Shown in pieces: positions 10,794 through 22,892 of a DNA stretch of 64,000 nucleotides; the first letter of the stretch is position 1, and the number at the start of each line of letters is the position of its first letter. The notes under the pieces were generated by a model, which saw only the letters and a list, made by a program, of their open reading frames with translations, was not told where the DNA came from and did no database searches. The stretch lies in contig KL197712.1 in NCBI GenBank assembly GCA_000697665.1, positions 960,754 to 1,024,753 on the forward strand, given 5' to 3'. The stretch is from Jaapia argillacea MUCL 33604. Its lineage: Eukaryota; Basidiomycota; Agaricomycetes; Jaapiales; Jaapiaceae. The position numbers and the translations under genes were made by a program.

Positions 10794-12731
10794 CTAGCTG
10801 CGCGAGCCCAACAGATTTGGCCAACGACTATAACACCCAACAACTTCGTTCACCCAAACATCTTCCAACACTGGGCCAGCCCGCCTCAAGTCTCGATATA
10901 ACCGCCAAGCGTCAAACTCGTTCCGATCGAAAGCTTCACGATCACCATAGCTGGGCTTGGGTTGAGCGAGTTCAAGTGTGTGGAGTTGCGGAAGTTTGCG
11001 TATGTACGGAAGTATGGACATACGGATGGCCTTCAACTCGCTTTGAGCCTCAACCCTAATGCATATTTTAAGAAAGAAACGTACCTGAAACTGGGCACCA
11101 GGACCAACTTCAAAAAGCAGGTGCTCGAGCTGGGGAAGATGTTTCACGAGAGTCTTGAATGCGCTAACAGGCAAGTGTCCTCTCAATTCCAACGATATCA
11201 AAGGGCCAGTGGAACCTGAAAGGCTCTCAAAGAGCTCCTTCAACCCATCTTCGCTCTCCGACATCGTCGCTGGGATATCGAATCGGACTTCCTTGAGAGG
11301 TCGGCCGGGTATGAGGTGGGGTATCGGTACTCTACCCCATGATTCCAATCTGGGCAGGGCATCTGGGTTGAATGCTAGAGCCAATATCTCATGCGTGCGG
11401 GTAGATGGGAGTCGGAGATGGCGAAGGTGTGATTGGCTCGTGAGGAATGAGATGAGGCTGGGGAGAGGGAGGTCAAGCTCTGGGCTGCTTCCTTCCCGGA
11501 GAATGAGGGATTGTAATCCGAAAGTGCAATGGGCGAAGATGTCGACTTGGATTTCGGATGGGGTGCTGAATGTGGGGAGGTTTAAATCGAGATGGGTCAG
11601 GGCGCAGAGTTGGATGAGGACGAGGCGAAGGATGCGGAGGGATGGTTCGAGTAGTACGACAGAATGAAGGTCGGCGCGGAGGGTGCGAACGTGACGCCCT
11701 AGGTTTGGCTTCTGAAGGATTGTTCGGAAGAAGAGTAATGTGCAAGGTTCGGATGGTGGCGACGTCGGAGATGTGGATGATGGAGGGTTCTTAGGTGCTG
11801 GGTGTTCAGGTAGGTGGATGTCGCGATACAGGAAGTGTTGGGCTAGAGCTAGTAATCGGTGGTTACCGACAAGACAGAGGGCCCGGATGGAAGAAATTGG
11901 GCTTGGAGGTTTATCGCCATTATTTATCGCTGGGGGGCGACGAGAATAGAGGATGTGTTCGAATATGTCGAGGAAAATCTCGTCTGGAAGAGATAGGAGA
12001 GGGAACGGGTTATCTTTGGGTAAGGACGACAATCGACTTGAACACTCCCCGGCCACTACCGGTGACGAGGGGTTTGTCTTGGATGGGCTCGGTGCCTCTC
12101 CGGTGTCTGGAGTGACGCTCCGAGGAATTTGGGGGGATATACAGGGAAATGGAATGTCCTCCATCGGACAAGGACCCGCTCCCGCTCCGTCGCTTCCCTT
12201 GCACTCATCAGACGCTGCTCTGAGCCTGGCAAGTGACGGGTAAGACCTCATACTCTTATCTTCCACGCCAGAATACTCTTCGGCACCTTCGCCGCTAGTT
12301 CGCTCGTTGCGCCCCGCGAGAGTTCCGATTGAGGATTCGGAGCAATGCTTCCCCAAATAGTCAGGGATGATCGCCATAGCCTTTCCAGAGACAGGTCCTC
12401 CATCAATCGCAGACTCTTCCGACTGCTCTATTGCAGAGCTGAGAGATTGTGTGTCGACCTCGAGGACAGCGACTGGCTGATCCGATCGCCCTTCTCTGTT
12501 CGCATGACTGACGGAACGTCGGACCGCCTCTCCTGGGGCCACCAAGGATGGAGTTGGGGCCTTTTCGTCCGTCTTTGATTCGGGATAGGAGGTCTGTGGA
12601 GGATGGTTCGAGTGGAGTCGGGAGACGAGGGAGGATATGCTTGCAGAGATTCCACTCTTTCTGGAGCGTCTAGGCTGCTTCGCCTTGTTCTTCCCGGGTT
12701 CCCGTGAGGTGGACTTCATGGGAGAAAACAT
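10794..12731 (-). CDS. F-box protein with leucine-rich C-terminal region
   Basis: A single open frame of 645 codons. The first 230 residues are Ser/Pro/Lys rich and look disordered. An F-box-like motif follows at about 245-290 (LLSLPDEIFLDIFEHIL, then SIRALCLVGNHRLLALAQHF and LYRDIHL). The rest contains irregular leucine-rich repeats (LTHLDLNLPTF, LQSLILREG, LRHLRLPSTR, LISLELRGHL, LHTLELAQP). Such proteins are common in Agaricomycetes and are expected to be SCF ubiquitin-ligase substrate adaptors, binding Skp1 through the F-box; the substrate is unknown. A possible in-frame 48-nt intron (11084-11037, GTACGT..GCGAG) would shorten the protein by 16 residues. The start is the first ATG of the frame. 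Confidence 0.8.
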   Translation of the reverse strand: MFSPMKSTSREPGKNKAKQPRRSRKSGISASISSLVSRLHSNHPPQTSYPESKTDEKAPTPSLVAPGEAVRRSVSHANREGRSDQPVAVLEVDTQSLSSAIEQSEESAIDGGPVSGKAMAIIPDYLGKHCSESSIGTLAGRNERTSGEGAEEYSGVEDKSMRSYPSLARLRAASDECKGSDGAGAGPCPMEDIPFPCISPQIPRSVTPDTGEAPSPSKTNPSSPVVAGECSSRLSSLPKDNPFPLLSLPDEIFLDIFEHILYSRRPPAINNGDKPPSPISSIRALCLVGNHRLLALAQHFLYRDIHLPEHPAPKNPPSSTSPTSPPSEPCTLLFFRTILQKPNLGRHVRTLRADLHSVVLLEPSLRILRLVLIQLCALTHLDLNLPTFSTPSEIQVDIFAHCTFGLQSLILREGSSPELDLPLPSLISFLTSQSHLRHLRLPSTRTHEILALAFNPDALPRLESWGRVPIPHLIPGRPLKEVRFDIPATMSESEDGLKELFESLSGSTGPLISLELRGHLPVSAFKTLVKHLPQLEHLLFEVGPGAQFQVRFFLKICIRVEAQSELKAIRMSILPYIRKLPQLHTLELAQPKPSYGDREAFDRNEFDAWRLYRDLRRAGPVLEDVWVNEVVGCYSRWPNLLGSRS

Positions 12732-14255
12732 GAGGAAAGTAGTTCAGAGACAGAGGGCAGGGGGTAGGGAATTAGGCTCACAGGGTTGTGCCGAGTCTCC
12801 TCCTATCCTTTTGAGAGACCTTGAGTATTCCGCAAGCTGACTCAAATTAGTGCCAGAACACCGCCCGAGACGCATCTTTCACAGCATGTAGCCTGACAGC
12901 GATGCCTGAAACAGGAAAGCTGTCACCAAAAATGGGTTTTGCATCCGTCCATCATGCCACTGGGCGTCTGGACAACCCAATCTCCTCCGATTCCATTCCG
13001 ATCCTGCAGTGGTCTATCTGGAACCAGAAGGGGGGCATAATTGAAGAAAGGCGAGATACTTAGTCGATGGCGCATCCACTTTGTTTTTCTTCTCCAACGT
13101 CATCATAGGGGTCTAGCTCCTGCTTATTGTTTTCTTGGGCCACGAAGTTACAGGAACGCCTAGCTTTATCCCTGGCTTCACTCATCCCATGAACCCCCAA
13201 GGACAGACAATAATACGCGAGGCTACAAGCACAACCCTCTTGTAGCGTCTTCGGAGACCAGGCACCGCCTCGTTTGTACCAACACCTACCACGGCTGTTC
13301 GGTTAGGTACAAGGTACGAAGATTCTCCAGTGACTCTGCTGTCTGCACTGTATCCCCATCTCATGGCGATGCAACCTGCACTGTGGATCGCCACCGTTCG
13401 ACTCAATCCGGCAGGTATCACCTCCATTTTATCGTAAGGTGGGTCTTAGGTGGAGGTCTCCAGTACTCCCGATCCCTCTCGACATCGGCAGAACATGCGT
13501 GGGTATAGGTGTTTGCAACGTGCTATGCATTCTAATCCTGCTCTGCTCTAGAAAAATCGTGGGTTCTGGCCTCAGCTGTCACGTCTGAATCGGGTCTTGA
13601 CTTTCACGCTCACATCAGCCTTTCACTCAGCGTCATGCCTCACACTGGCGTATCCTTGGGCTCTCCAATGCAATCGCTTCTATTGGCCTGACTTTCTTTG
13701 GCTTCCCCCGATTCGTATGAAGCACAATCGCATCAAGTCTTGTTCTCACTGCTACTCTCTGCCAATCGCCTGAAACAGCCCTCGCATTTGTTCCTCTGAC
13801 TCGTGCCTTCTGGGATCTTGGTGTTTGTTGTCAGTACCACCCCCGAGCATATGGCGCGTTGGCGACAGACCAGGAGCCCTGGATGAAGAGGAATTTTCCT
13901 CGATGGAGATGAAAAGATTCGTTCGGAGTTCTTTCCGCTCCAGGTTGTTGGGGTTGCAATATCCCTCGTCCATCCTTTATCTCGTATATAGGATAAATGT
14001 CTCTACATGTTCTGATATCTGTGTCTTGCTGCTTAACCATCTTCAAATCTAATCTGATCCCCCACAATGATTTCTCCCTCCAACGTCGGTTGAAAAACCT
14101 GCCAGTGCACCAGCAGTGTGGTTCACAACTTGGCGTTTTACTTGTGATAATCTACGCCTCCCGAGATTGCGGGGAATTTGCAATGAAAAGTGAAGGGATG
14201 TGGGGAGGCAAGATCGGGACAAACCGGAAGAGCTTCTTTCTTGCGCGCACACGAC
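12732..14255. other. Intergenic region between divergent genes
   Basis: About 1.5 kb separating the F-box gene (minus) from the carrier gene (plus). It should hold both promoters. Several short frames exist on both strands but none has family resemblance or a coherent splice pattern. Confidence 0.4.
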
Positions 14256-15425
14256 ATGCGGTCGATGCCCTCCAACGAGGATGTAGTCCATCGCTCTCAT
14301 CTGGAATATCTGATCCGATCCACAATTGCTGGAGGTTTCGCTGGCGGCGTTGTACGGCCCATCTCCATATTGATCCTCGTGGTTTGCTTCTGCCGCTGAT
14401 GCTCAGCACGACAGGCCAAAACGGCAGTTGCACCGCTCGAGCGAGTTAAAATATTATTTCAAACACATCATCATGACTATGCTCAATTTACCGGTGAGAG
14501 GAGCAGGTTTTATTCTCAACGAATTGCTCTAATTTCCAGCAGGGCAGGCTCCTGGAGAGGCGTAATTCAAGCTTTGGTGCAAATATTTCGAACGCAGGGA
14601 TTTCTGGGACTGTATAGGGGTCACTCACTTACCCTTGCTCGTGCGGTACCCCACGCAGCCATTGGATATACGGCATATGAAGGCTTTCGAAAGGTATGCA
14701 TATTTCTGTCAAGTTCTCGTCGTCACGTGCCGACAGAACGTCTCTGTAGCTTCTCATGCCTTCAGATGGCAAACAAACTCCCGCACGAGGGCTTGTAGCA
14801 GGTGCACTTGCAGGTAGGCACGGTTTTGATACCCCGATGTCGCGTCTCTGACCGTATTGTTGTAGGGCTGGTTGTCCTCCCCGTAACATATCCATTCGAA
14901 GTTGTCCGGGTTAGGATGGCCGTCGAAACACAACGAACGCACGTCAAGCCAAAATTAACCTCTGTCTTCTCGAAAATATACCGCGAACCACCAAGCTCAA
15001 TACCTTTCGGTGGTCTCCTTCACTTTTATCGAGGATTTGCTGTAACTGCCGTCGGAACAATACCTTATCGTGGTGGTATCTTCCTCGTATGGGAAACTCT
15101 AAACGCATACAGTCGACAATGGTTTACTCCAGAATTCCACGGTGCCCACCTTTCATCTATCCACCTCGTGATTGGCGCATTGGCCGGGACGGGCTCGCAG
15201 ATTGCCACTTACCCATTGGAAGTAATCCGTCGAGTGCAACAAGCTAGTGGGAGTGTTGGGTCTGGATCTAGGCTTGGTTCCCGCGAAGTTGTCACCAGCA
15301 TATGGCGGAGAAGTGGATGGAAAGGATATTATGCTGGTCTTGGTATTGGTCTTGTCAAGCAGGTGCCAATGCATAGCATTTCGCTGTCGGTTTGGCAGGC
15401 GTCGAAACGATTCTTGGGTGTCTGA
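14256..15425 (+). CDS. LEU5: Mitochondrial carrier, Leu5/SLC25A16-A42 type (coenzyme A transport)
   Basis: Five exons (14256-14351, 14415-14493, 14548-14693, 14750-14813, 14866-15425) give 314 aa, the usual size of the mitochondrial carrier family. Three repeats are visible with their signature loops: PLERVKILFQ, YPFEVVRVRM and YPLEVIRRVQ, plus the helix-2 and helix-4 elements FLGLYRGHSLTLARAVPHAA and LHFYRGFAVTAVGTIPY. The segment DGKQTPARGLVAGALAG and the C-terminal GYYAGLGIGLVKQVPM fit the Leu5 group, which is linked to CoA accumulation in the mitochondrial matrix. Location: inner mitochondrial membrane. The alternative start at 14265 would remove three residues. The exact substrate is inferred from family only. 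Confidence 0.82.
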
Positions 15426-16158
15426 CATCAAATGTAGAATTAAGTATACGTTCTCTTTGTGGTACTTGGGTCATGATACCTTGATTCGGTTGTACCTATG
15501 AGATGGTCAATGGCAGTCCCCACTCTACTAAATACCCACCATCACCGTTGAAGAACACGATCCGAGCTATAGGGCGAAAGCTCGGGGCAAGTGTTACTAC
15601 TGCATAAGCACAGGCACGAAGCCAAGCCAAGGAAGTCACAGAAATCGTCGCACATGGTGCCATTCATAACTACTTCGACGTACACGACGCCTGTCTATGA
15701 GATGGAGCAATTCCACCATCCGGTCTACTAAAACTACACTACTAAAGTAGTAGGTCGTGAAAAAAAATAAAGGTCGTCAAAGAGCAAAAGCAAGAGGCAA
15801 GGGAGTGTAAATACAATAATGTTACATGCCTATGTCGAGGTTTTGGTTTCCAGACGAGTAAGGTCGAGGAAGATGTTCCATGTCGAGAGTGTCCGCGATA
15901 TACAGGACAGAAGGGTGACGGAAGCCAAGGGTGAGATACAAACAACGAAGAGGGTGGTTGTGGGTGTGGGGTGGTGATAGGTGAAGGCGAAGATGAAAGA
16001 GAAGCAAGCAAGCAAGATGAGGTTAAATGGGCAAAAAAAATGGAGGGAATGGACCAAGAGGTCAGGGATACCCGGGCAACGCAGGACACATAGCAGATGG
16101 ACCGCGCTCCACAGGGGAAAGAAATAAGAGCAAAAGATGGCCACCTCTACCTCACGTC
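15426..16158. other. Convergent intergenic region
   Basis: Lies between the 3' ends of the carrier gene (plus) and the tail-anchored protein gene (minus). It contains A-rich runs around 15760 and 16030 that suit 3' untranslated regions. An imperfect repeat of CTATGAGATGG...CTCTACTAAA-like sequence occurs near 15495-15530 and 15695-15745. No coding sequence is supported. Confidence 0.4.
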
Positions 16159-17040
16159 TCAAGACATGATCCTGGCCCCCCAAACCAACCGTTCCCGATG
16201 CGCCCTATAAGCGCCCCCAATTGCAACCACACTAGCCCAGACGACCGTCACCAGCACCGCCAAGAACGCCAGTCGACACAAGACCTTGTATCGCCAGGAG
16301 ACGGGTGCTGAGGAGGGAGAGAAGAGGATTGTGCGGAAACGGGTTTGGAAGTCTGTGTTGAGCCATTCGAGGTCGGAGACCAGGGAAAGAGCCTTTCATA
16401 GGGTAGGAGAGAACTTGTCAGCCGCGAGTGCGGGGAGGCACATGGGAGAAACAACACAAAGAGTCATGTGTGTGAGGTGGATTATAAAGTGAACCCACCT
16501 TCTGTCGACCAGAGTCATAAACTCTCCGAACATCGCCAACTTGAGTTCGAATAATGGGTAACCGTTCCACCAATTCACTCAAGACATCCCTCGAGTCCTC
16601 GAGTTCACGATAGATATGTGGGACGTGATGATCCAGAGCCTTGTCCGCTCTTCTCGAGTTCCTCTACAAAGGAGTCGGATGTTCACTGCCACCACTCGCA
16701 AAAGTCACAAAGAATGTAGCCTCACCTTTAGGCTAGTCAAGGCCTCTTGTAGGGATCCATCGATGGCACGGAAGTTGCTCAGATGCTCGGCGAGCTTTGC
16801 CTGGAGGTAGATGAAATAGGGGGCCAACGGTGATTAGTCGGCTGCTGAGGCAGCCTCGGGGAAAACTAACCTCGAGCTCCTTGATCTGGTACTCATACTC
16901 GGAGGCTCGTCTCGACGAACTCTCAAATGCAGAATTGAAGCTTCAACGACAACGCAGTCGAAATCAGCCAGCCAGCCATTGAAGAAACCAGATCGGACGA
17001 TCGGCCGAACAACGGAGTACTCATACCTCGTAGTTGACAT
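16159..17040 (-). CDS. Small coiled-coil protein with one C-terminal membrane segment
   Basis: Five exons (17040-17027, 16940-16871, 16800-16726, 16663-16499, 16392-16159) give 185 aa; exon 1 is 14 nt. I do not recognise the family with confidence. Residues 10-95 are charged and helical (YEYQIKELEAKLAEHLSNF; ELEDSRDVLSELVERLPIIR), followed by YDSGRQKALSLVSDLEWLNT and APVSWRYKVLCRLAF. A hydrophobic segment of about 20 residues (LAFLAVLVTVVWASVVAIGG) lies near the C-terminus and is followed by a basic tail, which suggests a tail-anchored membrane protein with its coiled coil in the cytosol. The YDSG...DLEWLN stretch reminds me faintly of fungal autophagy or trafficking proteins, but I would not assign it. 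All five junctions have good GT..AG signals and the frame closes exactly. Confidence 0.65.
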
Positions 17041-18215
17041 GGCGTTTCGCGGGGTATCGAGAAGGAGGGTATCGCAAAACAGAGTGGAAGAGTGGAAGGG
17101 AGGGATGGCGGGATATGTAGGAAGAAAGGGAAGAAGAAAAGGAGTCGTCGGACAGAAATCAGGAGGATGGCCACGGACTGGAAGCGAAAAACACAAGACC
17201 CAAGCGAATGTATTGAAGAAGATCTTACATAAAATGCTGTACTTTTGATCAGTCGCGTGGCGAGTTGACTGCTTTTGGCCAAGGTGGCTGACCTTACATG
17301 GCCGACCCTGTGTGGGCACGGAAGAGGACGCAGGTCATTCCTCGTACGATTCCGAAGAATGATCAATCAGCTGCCCACAGTCCAAGCCAACAGAGGAAAC
17401 TAAGGGAAATGCTGAAAGGTGACTGGCTTCATTTCGGTGTATACGTTGCTGCTCTCCGACCGACCCTCGTCGGTGAGACTGTAGTTAACTTGCCCTAGCG
17501 TCAACAGCGAACAAGAACTGGAGGAACGCAGCATCGCACAATCCAAAGCCTTCAATGACGCAGTCTAGATATATTTGAAGAAGCCGTCCGTCCTGTCCCT
17601 CAGTCCTCGTGGCTGGTTCTAACACCGTGGTAAGTAATCTATCACCGATAGAGAATCTGGCAAGCTCCTTTAACCACCGCCAGCCGCGTTCCCAAAACAC
17701 CTGTGTACTTCTCTCTTATGAGGGATCGCAATTGGGGGATGATCGACGTAAGTCTCGCGACTGTCCTCTGGATAATCAGTACATTGGCGGGCACTGTGAT
17801 AAAGGGTCGACTCAGCATCCAGAGACGAGGATATGAATCATTCTTACCAATGCCCCCTTGAAGCTGGAAGCCATGACCTGAAGCCATATCCAGCCCTTAG
17901 TACTGTATCTGGCGTCGCAAAGGTCCGCTATGCCGGGAGACAGCTAGATATGCAGGTCGTGAGGTTCTGCTCGGGATTCAACGAGATTGAATGGTGGGTA
18001 ACTCCTCATTTGTGTTCAGGAGGTCTTATGTCATACTGAGCTGTATGAGGGAAGAGGGAAGATGTCATGCGAGATATTCGAGTAGGCAAGTGACCTCACT
18101 AGTCCTCAAACTCAGATTGAGACTGGACCAAGACTGGAAAGGAGGGGGGAGAGATTTGACACTCCGATCCTTTCCACCATTCCAATCTCGAGGTGTTCCC
18201 CCTTCTAGAGCGCCA
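17041..18215. other. Intergenic, nothing supported
   Basis: About 1.2 kb between the divergently placed tail-anchored protein gene and the SnoaL-like gene. Short frames on both strands are unremarkable. A pyrimidine stretch and purine-rich sequence near 18130-18150 precede the SnoaL-like start. Confidence 0.35.
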
Positions 18216-18730
18216 ATGTCCCCCTCGCGAAAACATCTGCTAGCAGCTGCGCAAGCCCTTTGTCAGGACTTCGCTCGGCAAGAAGATACAGATACCCTCT
18301 TATCTCACTTTTCCACCACTCATCAACCCACTGCCATCGAGCATGGGGACCCTTCCCTCGCGTCGTTCTTGGGGCGACCTTTCACCGGCACCCAAGGCGT
18401 TCGCAAATACTTCGAGCTGCTCCAAGAACTTCTCACATATAAAGATATGAAGTTCTCCGAGTACGTTGTTGATACAGAAGTCAACAAAGTCTCAGTCAAA
18501 GGACGAGCTGAGTTTACTTGGACGAGCACTGGGCAGAGTTGGAAGGAGACCTTCACGTATACGTTGGACTTTGATCAGGATTTGAAGGTCACGGATTATC
18601 AGGTTTGGGCAGACTCTGGTGCGGCGTATCTGGCGAGTAAAGGCCAGTTGGAAGAGGTGCAAAGGGTGAGCATGGTTGTTTCCAATCCACGTCATGTCTA
18701 CAGCCTTGATTACAGGCGAGCAAGGAGTAA
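18216..18730 (+). CDS. SnoaL/NTF2-like domain protein
   Basis: Two exons (18216-18665, 18716-18730) give 154 aa. The layout fits the SnoaL-like fold: N-terminal helix (LLAAAQALCQDFARQEDTDT), the LLSHFSTTHQPTAIEHG strand region, FTGTQGVRKYFELLQELLTY, then strands VKGRAEFTWTSTGQSWKETF and TYTLDFDQDLKVTDYQVWAD. Fungal proteins of this type are small cytosolic single-domain proteins, some related to polyketide cyclases or dehydratases, most without known substrate. No biosynthetic cluster surrounds it. The last exon encodes only four residues and a stop. The start is the ATG at 18216; an in-frame extension upstream lacks a better ATG. Confidence 0.7.
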
Positions 18731-19284
18731 CGTTACTAAACCATTCTGGTCGGCACGGTCTCGGTTTTTGATCTTGATCTTATCGTTACCCAAGGCCCAC
18801 GGCCTGTTGATGAAGTCAAGACTCACTCATTGTTTCCGATTCAGTCTTTTTGTGCATCCTTGCCAACACTTGTAACATACCACCGTCATTCCAACCCAAA
18901 GCTTCCAATAAGTCGATGTTTTCCGACCAAAAAAATTCCATGACGACGACGTCGCGCAAGCCGTCTTTGCAATGCAAATACTGACCCAGGAGCCGAGATG
19001 AGTAGACGTAGGTGAACTAATTTGTAGGGGGACGACAAGTGCAAGCTTTTTAGCTGGGACCGTCGCGTTCCCGGGGACCTGGGCCGAGCACAACCGCAGT
19101 TTTCAATTTTGGAAGTGAAATCACCAATCTTACTTTGCCCCTGTGGGTGGGCGTTACCCTGAGCGCCCATGACCAGTGTCTCCTGGCGCCGAAGACACTG
19201 ACGACACAATTGTACTGCTCATGATCACTGTTTAAAAGGACTCGGAAGGGTCTTTGACGCCTCAATTGAGCATCGTGAATCCCC
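18731..19284. other. Intergenic upstream of copy 3
   Basis: Contains the 3' flank of the SnoaL-like gene and the likely promoter of copy 3, with a TTTAAAAGG sequence at 19231 about 50 bp before the copy-3 ATG. No gene is seen. Confidence 0.4.
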
Positions 19285-20859
19285 ATGGTCGACGGCCCTT
19301 TCTCCACTTTTCCTCACCGTCGAAGACGTTTGCCTGCTACGACAGGAAAAATCAGCGTCAAGAGGTTTGTTCAGTGGGTGGCCTCCCTCCAAGGCACCGC
19401 TGAACAAGTCTTCATTCGCGAAATCAGCTGGGCGAAGGAAGCTGGCTTCCCGTCCCACGAATACATCCTCCTCACATTTGGGGGCAAAGACGATTCGAAT
19501 CCCATCTTTGATACCACCCTTCGCCTCGAGCGCGATGTCAATTCGTGGTTCAAGATATTCGGTTCTCGGTTCGGGCTTGGCTCGAATTGCAGAGACACGG
19601 TGTCGATCTGGAGCAGTTCACTCGCTGCTCAGCATTCGGGCGATCGAACCATCGCATATATCGCGGTGAATCGTACCGACATTGATCTCCGACACATCGC
19701 GCTTCTCCTCGAGGTTATTGGAGCGGCGAAGGTTTGGTCGTTCAACTGCTGGTGGTATGCAGGGTGTCTATGGAGCAATCTGGCGAGGTGTATTGGGTCC
19801 AATTATTGTCGGTTCCGCAGGCCACACAGGGAGGGCCAGGTGGAGAAGTTTGCAGATTTCCTAGCCGAATCTAGGGGATCGAGGGGAGCGGACGAATGGG
19901 ACGCTATGAACTTTCTCCCATCTGGCGGCTGTTGAGCGAACATCATGGGATAACTCCAAGCTAGAGGAGGCCATGAGGTATATTGAACAGATCTTCGAGC
20001 TCCAAGTACGAGGAAAGTTCAAATTCGAGTTCAGACAGACAGAAGGCCTCGAGCTTACCGACTCTCCCTCAGTTGTTAATGAAGCCATTGCAGAATCCGG
20101 CAATCTTGATACCATCCCCTCACCAAGTTCGCCCCCTTTACAGCCACACGAAGTATTTAATGCGACACCCATGTCGTGGGAGGCGGACGCAAATCGTTCT
20201 GTCCACGACGCAACGTCACTCCAAGAATTTGAAGCTTTTGCATGGTACGGACCGATTGTTAATGGTTACCATCACATCCAACACTTGCGCTTGGGGTTCC
20301 TTATCTGCACACCACGCTTTCGGGGCCATGTTTTTGCCACGCACATGCTGGATTCCAAGACTGTGGTATGTCCTTCTCGAGCGACAGTGAGGGACCTGGT
20401 GGCTAACTCGCGTGGTTTCAGTTTGGACCCCGAAGCTCGAATGATGGCACACTAGTCTTCGGGTGTACGCCTGGAGAACTCTACGTTGACCTACAGCAAC
20501 ACCGGGATTACCAGGCTGGCGTCGGCGATGCAATCAATAGTCGCGACTTCTCAGTCCCATTGCCAGGACCATGTTATTTTAACGTTCGAGAGACGAAGAA
20601 TGAAGGGGTTTACACGTATGTGTATCCTCCGATATTTTGTTGCTCACCCTTGACCTTTTGTTAGGGTTTCGCCTCCATCATCGCCATCTCTCTTCTGGAG
20701 CCTTTCGGATGACGAGCCAGGTACTGTGGTGGGTTTGATCCATTTCATAGCGTCTTGACATACTTAAGAATATGAGTTTCCAAGGTCCGTCTTCAATCCG
20801 GTGAGACGGATGATCGGAACCGCTGGAGGTTCGTCAAACTCTCGGGTTGGAGAAACTAG
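19285..20859 (+). pseudogene. CWWYAG-family copy 3, frameshifted
   Basis: Four exons parallel to copy 4: 19285-20365, 20422-20615, 20665-20728, 20785-20859. It retains PSHEYILL (His) and NCWWYAGCLW (Cys), the YIEQIFELQV helix, the C-terminal domain and the ending RNRWRFVKLSGW. Compared with copy 4, 17 bp are missing after DEWDAM (near 19908), so the frame runs into TGA at 19935. Exon 1 is 1081 nt; adding 17 restores a multiple of three, which supports a simple deletion. No intron that would remove the break is visible. A truncated 216-aa protein with the complete N-terminal His/Cys domain could still be made. Confidence 0.65.
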
Positions 20860-21284
20860 ATCACTTGGCTATCACCATCAGCAGATCTTTGGATCCTTGG
20901 AGGAGGGTCGGGGGTATTCGTGGCTTGCGCGTGCTTAGATATTTCATTTCAGCATTTTGCAAAACGATAAGTAGTCAGGTCGCAGAAAGATACGCAGAGT
21001 CTGTGGTTTCTGGATACTTAGTGCACAATCAACAAACTTACCCGAACGGAACTTGATCGATTACATAACGAGTGGAAATCCAGTTCAGAGGCCGTCCTTA
21101 GTCAAAAGCACGCACTTCAGCAACACTCCAGCACGGCCTCGCTCAGCTGCATCCTCGATATCTCTCTGGGCGCTTGTTAGCGCCCCCAACAGGCGACAAC
21201 GCGGCGCGGCTGCGCATACATGAACACAATATGCATAGTGACGCCTGCCATCCTCAACTGACCTTTACGGCCACCTGAATCCCC
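20860..21284. other. Spacer between tandem copies 3 and 4
   Basis: The first 190 bp or so align by eye with the 3' flank of copy 4 (shared TTTCTGGATA and ACTTGCCCGAACG-like words), so the duplication unit includes 3' flanking DNA. The rest precedes the copy 4 start, where CTGAATCCCCATGG matches the copy 3 start context. No gene is seen. Confidence 0.5.
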
Positions 21285-22892
21285 ATGGTTGGCGGCCCTC
21301 CGACTTTCTCCACCTTTCCTCAATGCCATCAATGGTTCTGGGATTACGCGGCAGGACGGATTGGCGTTGCGGAGTTTGTCGAGTGGGTCGCCTCTCTCTC
21401 GGACACCGCCGAGCAAGTCTTCGTTCGTGAAATCAGCTGGGCGAAAGAACCTGGCTTCCCGTCCCACGAATATATCCTCCTCACGTTTGCCGACATCTCC
21501 AATCCCACACATGATACCACCCTTCGCCTCGAGCGCGATACCGATTCGTGGCTCAAGATATTTGGTTCTTGGCTTGGGTTTGGGTCGAATTGCAGAGATA
21601 CGGTCTTAATATGGAGCAGTTCCCTCGCTACCCAACATTCGAGTGATCGTAGCATCGCCCATATCGCAGTCACTCGAACTGACATCGATCTCCGGCACAT
21701 CGCACTTATTCTCCAGGCAATTGGACAGGCAGCCAACGAGTACAAGGTTTGGTCGTTCAACTGCTGGTGGTATGCAGGATGTCTTTGGAGAAATCTGGCG
21801 AGGTGGATTGGGTCCAACCACTGTCGGTTCCGCAGGCTGCGGGGGGAGGACCAGATGGAGAACATTGCAGAGTTTCTGGCCAAATCGAAGCAATCGAAGC
21901 CTGTGGACGAATGGGACCCCATGACATTCTATCACTTTCAAACATTCTCCCATCTGGCAGCTGTTGAGCGTGCATCATGGGATATCACGAGGTTGAAAGA
22001 GGCGACGGGGTATATTGAACAACTCATCGAGCTCCGGGTATCTGTGAAGTTCAAAAGCGAGTTCAGCGAAACGGAAGGCCTTCAGAAGACACCCGACTCC
22101 TCCCCAGTTGTCGATGAAGCTACTGCAGAATCCGGCAATCTTGATATCATCCCATCGGCAAGCTCACCCCCTTTACCACCGCACGAAGTGGTTCATATAA
22201 CATCCTGGGGACACCAGGGTTCTGTGAATGATATTACCCAAGCTCCTGCGTGGAGCGGGCCAGTTTTTAATGATCGCTATCGCATCCAAAACTTGTCCTC
22301 ACCACACCCTATCTGCATAACATGGTTGGGGAGCTACCTTGTTGCCTCGCCTAGGTTTGATGACCAGGCTGAGGCTATAGTATGTCCCCCTCCACCAAGC
22401 GACGGTGGGCGCTACAAGGCTAACCCCATTGGTTTCAGCTTTGCCCCCATCCGGATGGAGAATACCATGGGGGTGGACTAACCATTGGGTGTGAACAGGG
22501 GAGAGTCGCTGTTTCCCTAGAGGGACACCGGTATTACCAGATGGTAGTGGGCGATCCAATCTGTGTTCGCGACCCCTCAGGAGTAGGGCCACTTGCCGAA
22601 GAATTTTATTTTGACGTTCGAGAGACCAAGGAAAGAGGGGTCTATACGTATGTGTCTCCTCCAATATTTGTCGTTCCTACTCAGCCTTTTTGTCAGCATC
22701 TCGCCACGATCGTCACCATCTCTTTTTTGGGGCCTTTCGGGTGACCAGCCGGACACTGTGGTGGGCCTTGATACATTTCTTAACGTCTTGAGATACTGAA
22801 AAACATGACTGCTGAAGGTCCGACTTCGACGCGATGAGGCGGATGATAGGAACCGGTGGAGACTCTTTAGACTCTCGGATTGGTCAGACTAG
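21285..22892 (+). CDS. CWWYAG-family protein, intact copy 4
   Basis: Four exons (21285-22379, 22439-22647, 22697-22760, 22818-22892) give 480 aa with an uninterrupted frame. The N-terminal domain has REISWAKEPGFPSHEYILL (His near 63), LRLERDTDSWLKIFGSW and NCWWYAGCLWRNL (Cys near 165). Then come the VDEWDPMTF/YIEQLIELRV helices, a Pro/Ser linker, and a beta-rich domain (WSGPVFNDRYRIQNL; GCEQGRVAVSLEGHRYYQMV; REFYFDVRETK-like segment) ending RNRWRLFRLSDW. No signal peptide or membrane helix. Function is unknown; permuted papain-like fold is inferred from the His-to-Cys order only. It is the downstream member of a head-to-tail pair with copy 3. Confidence 0.7.
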
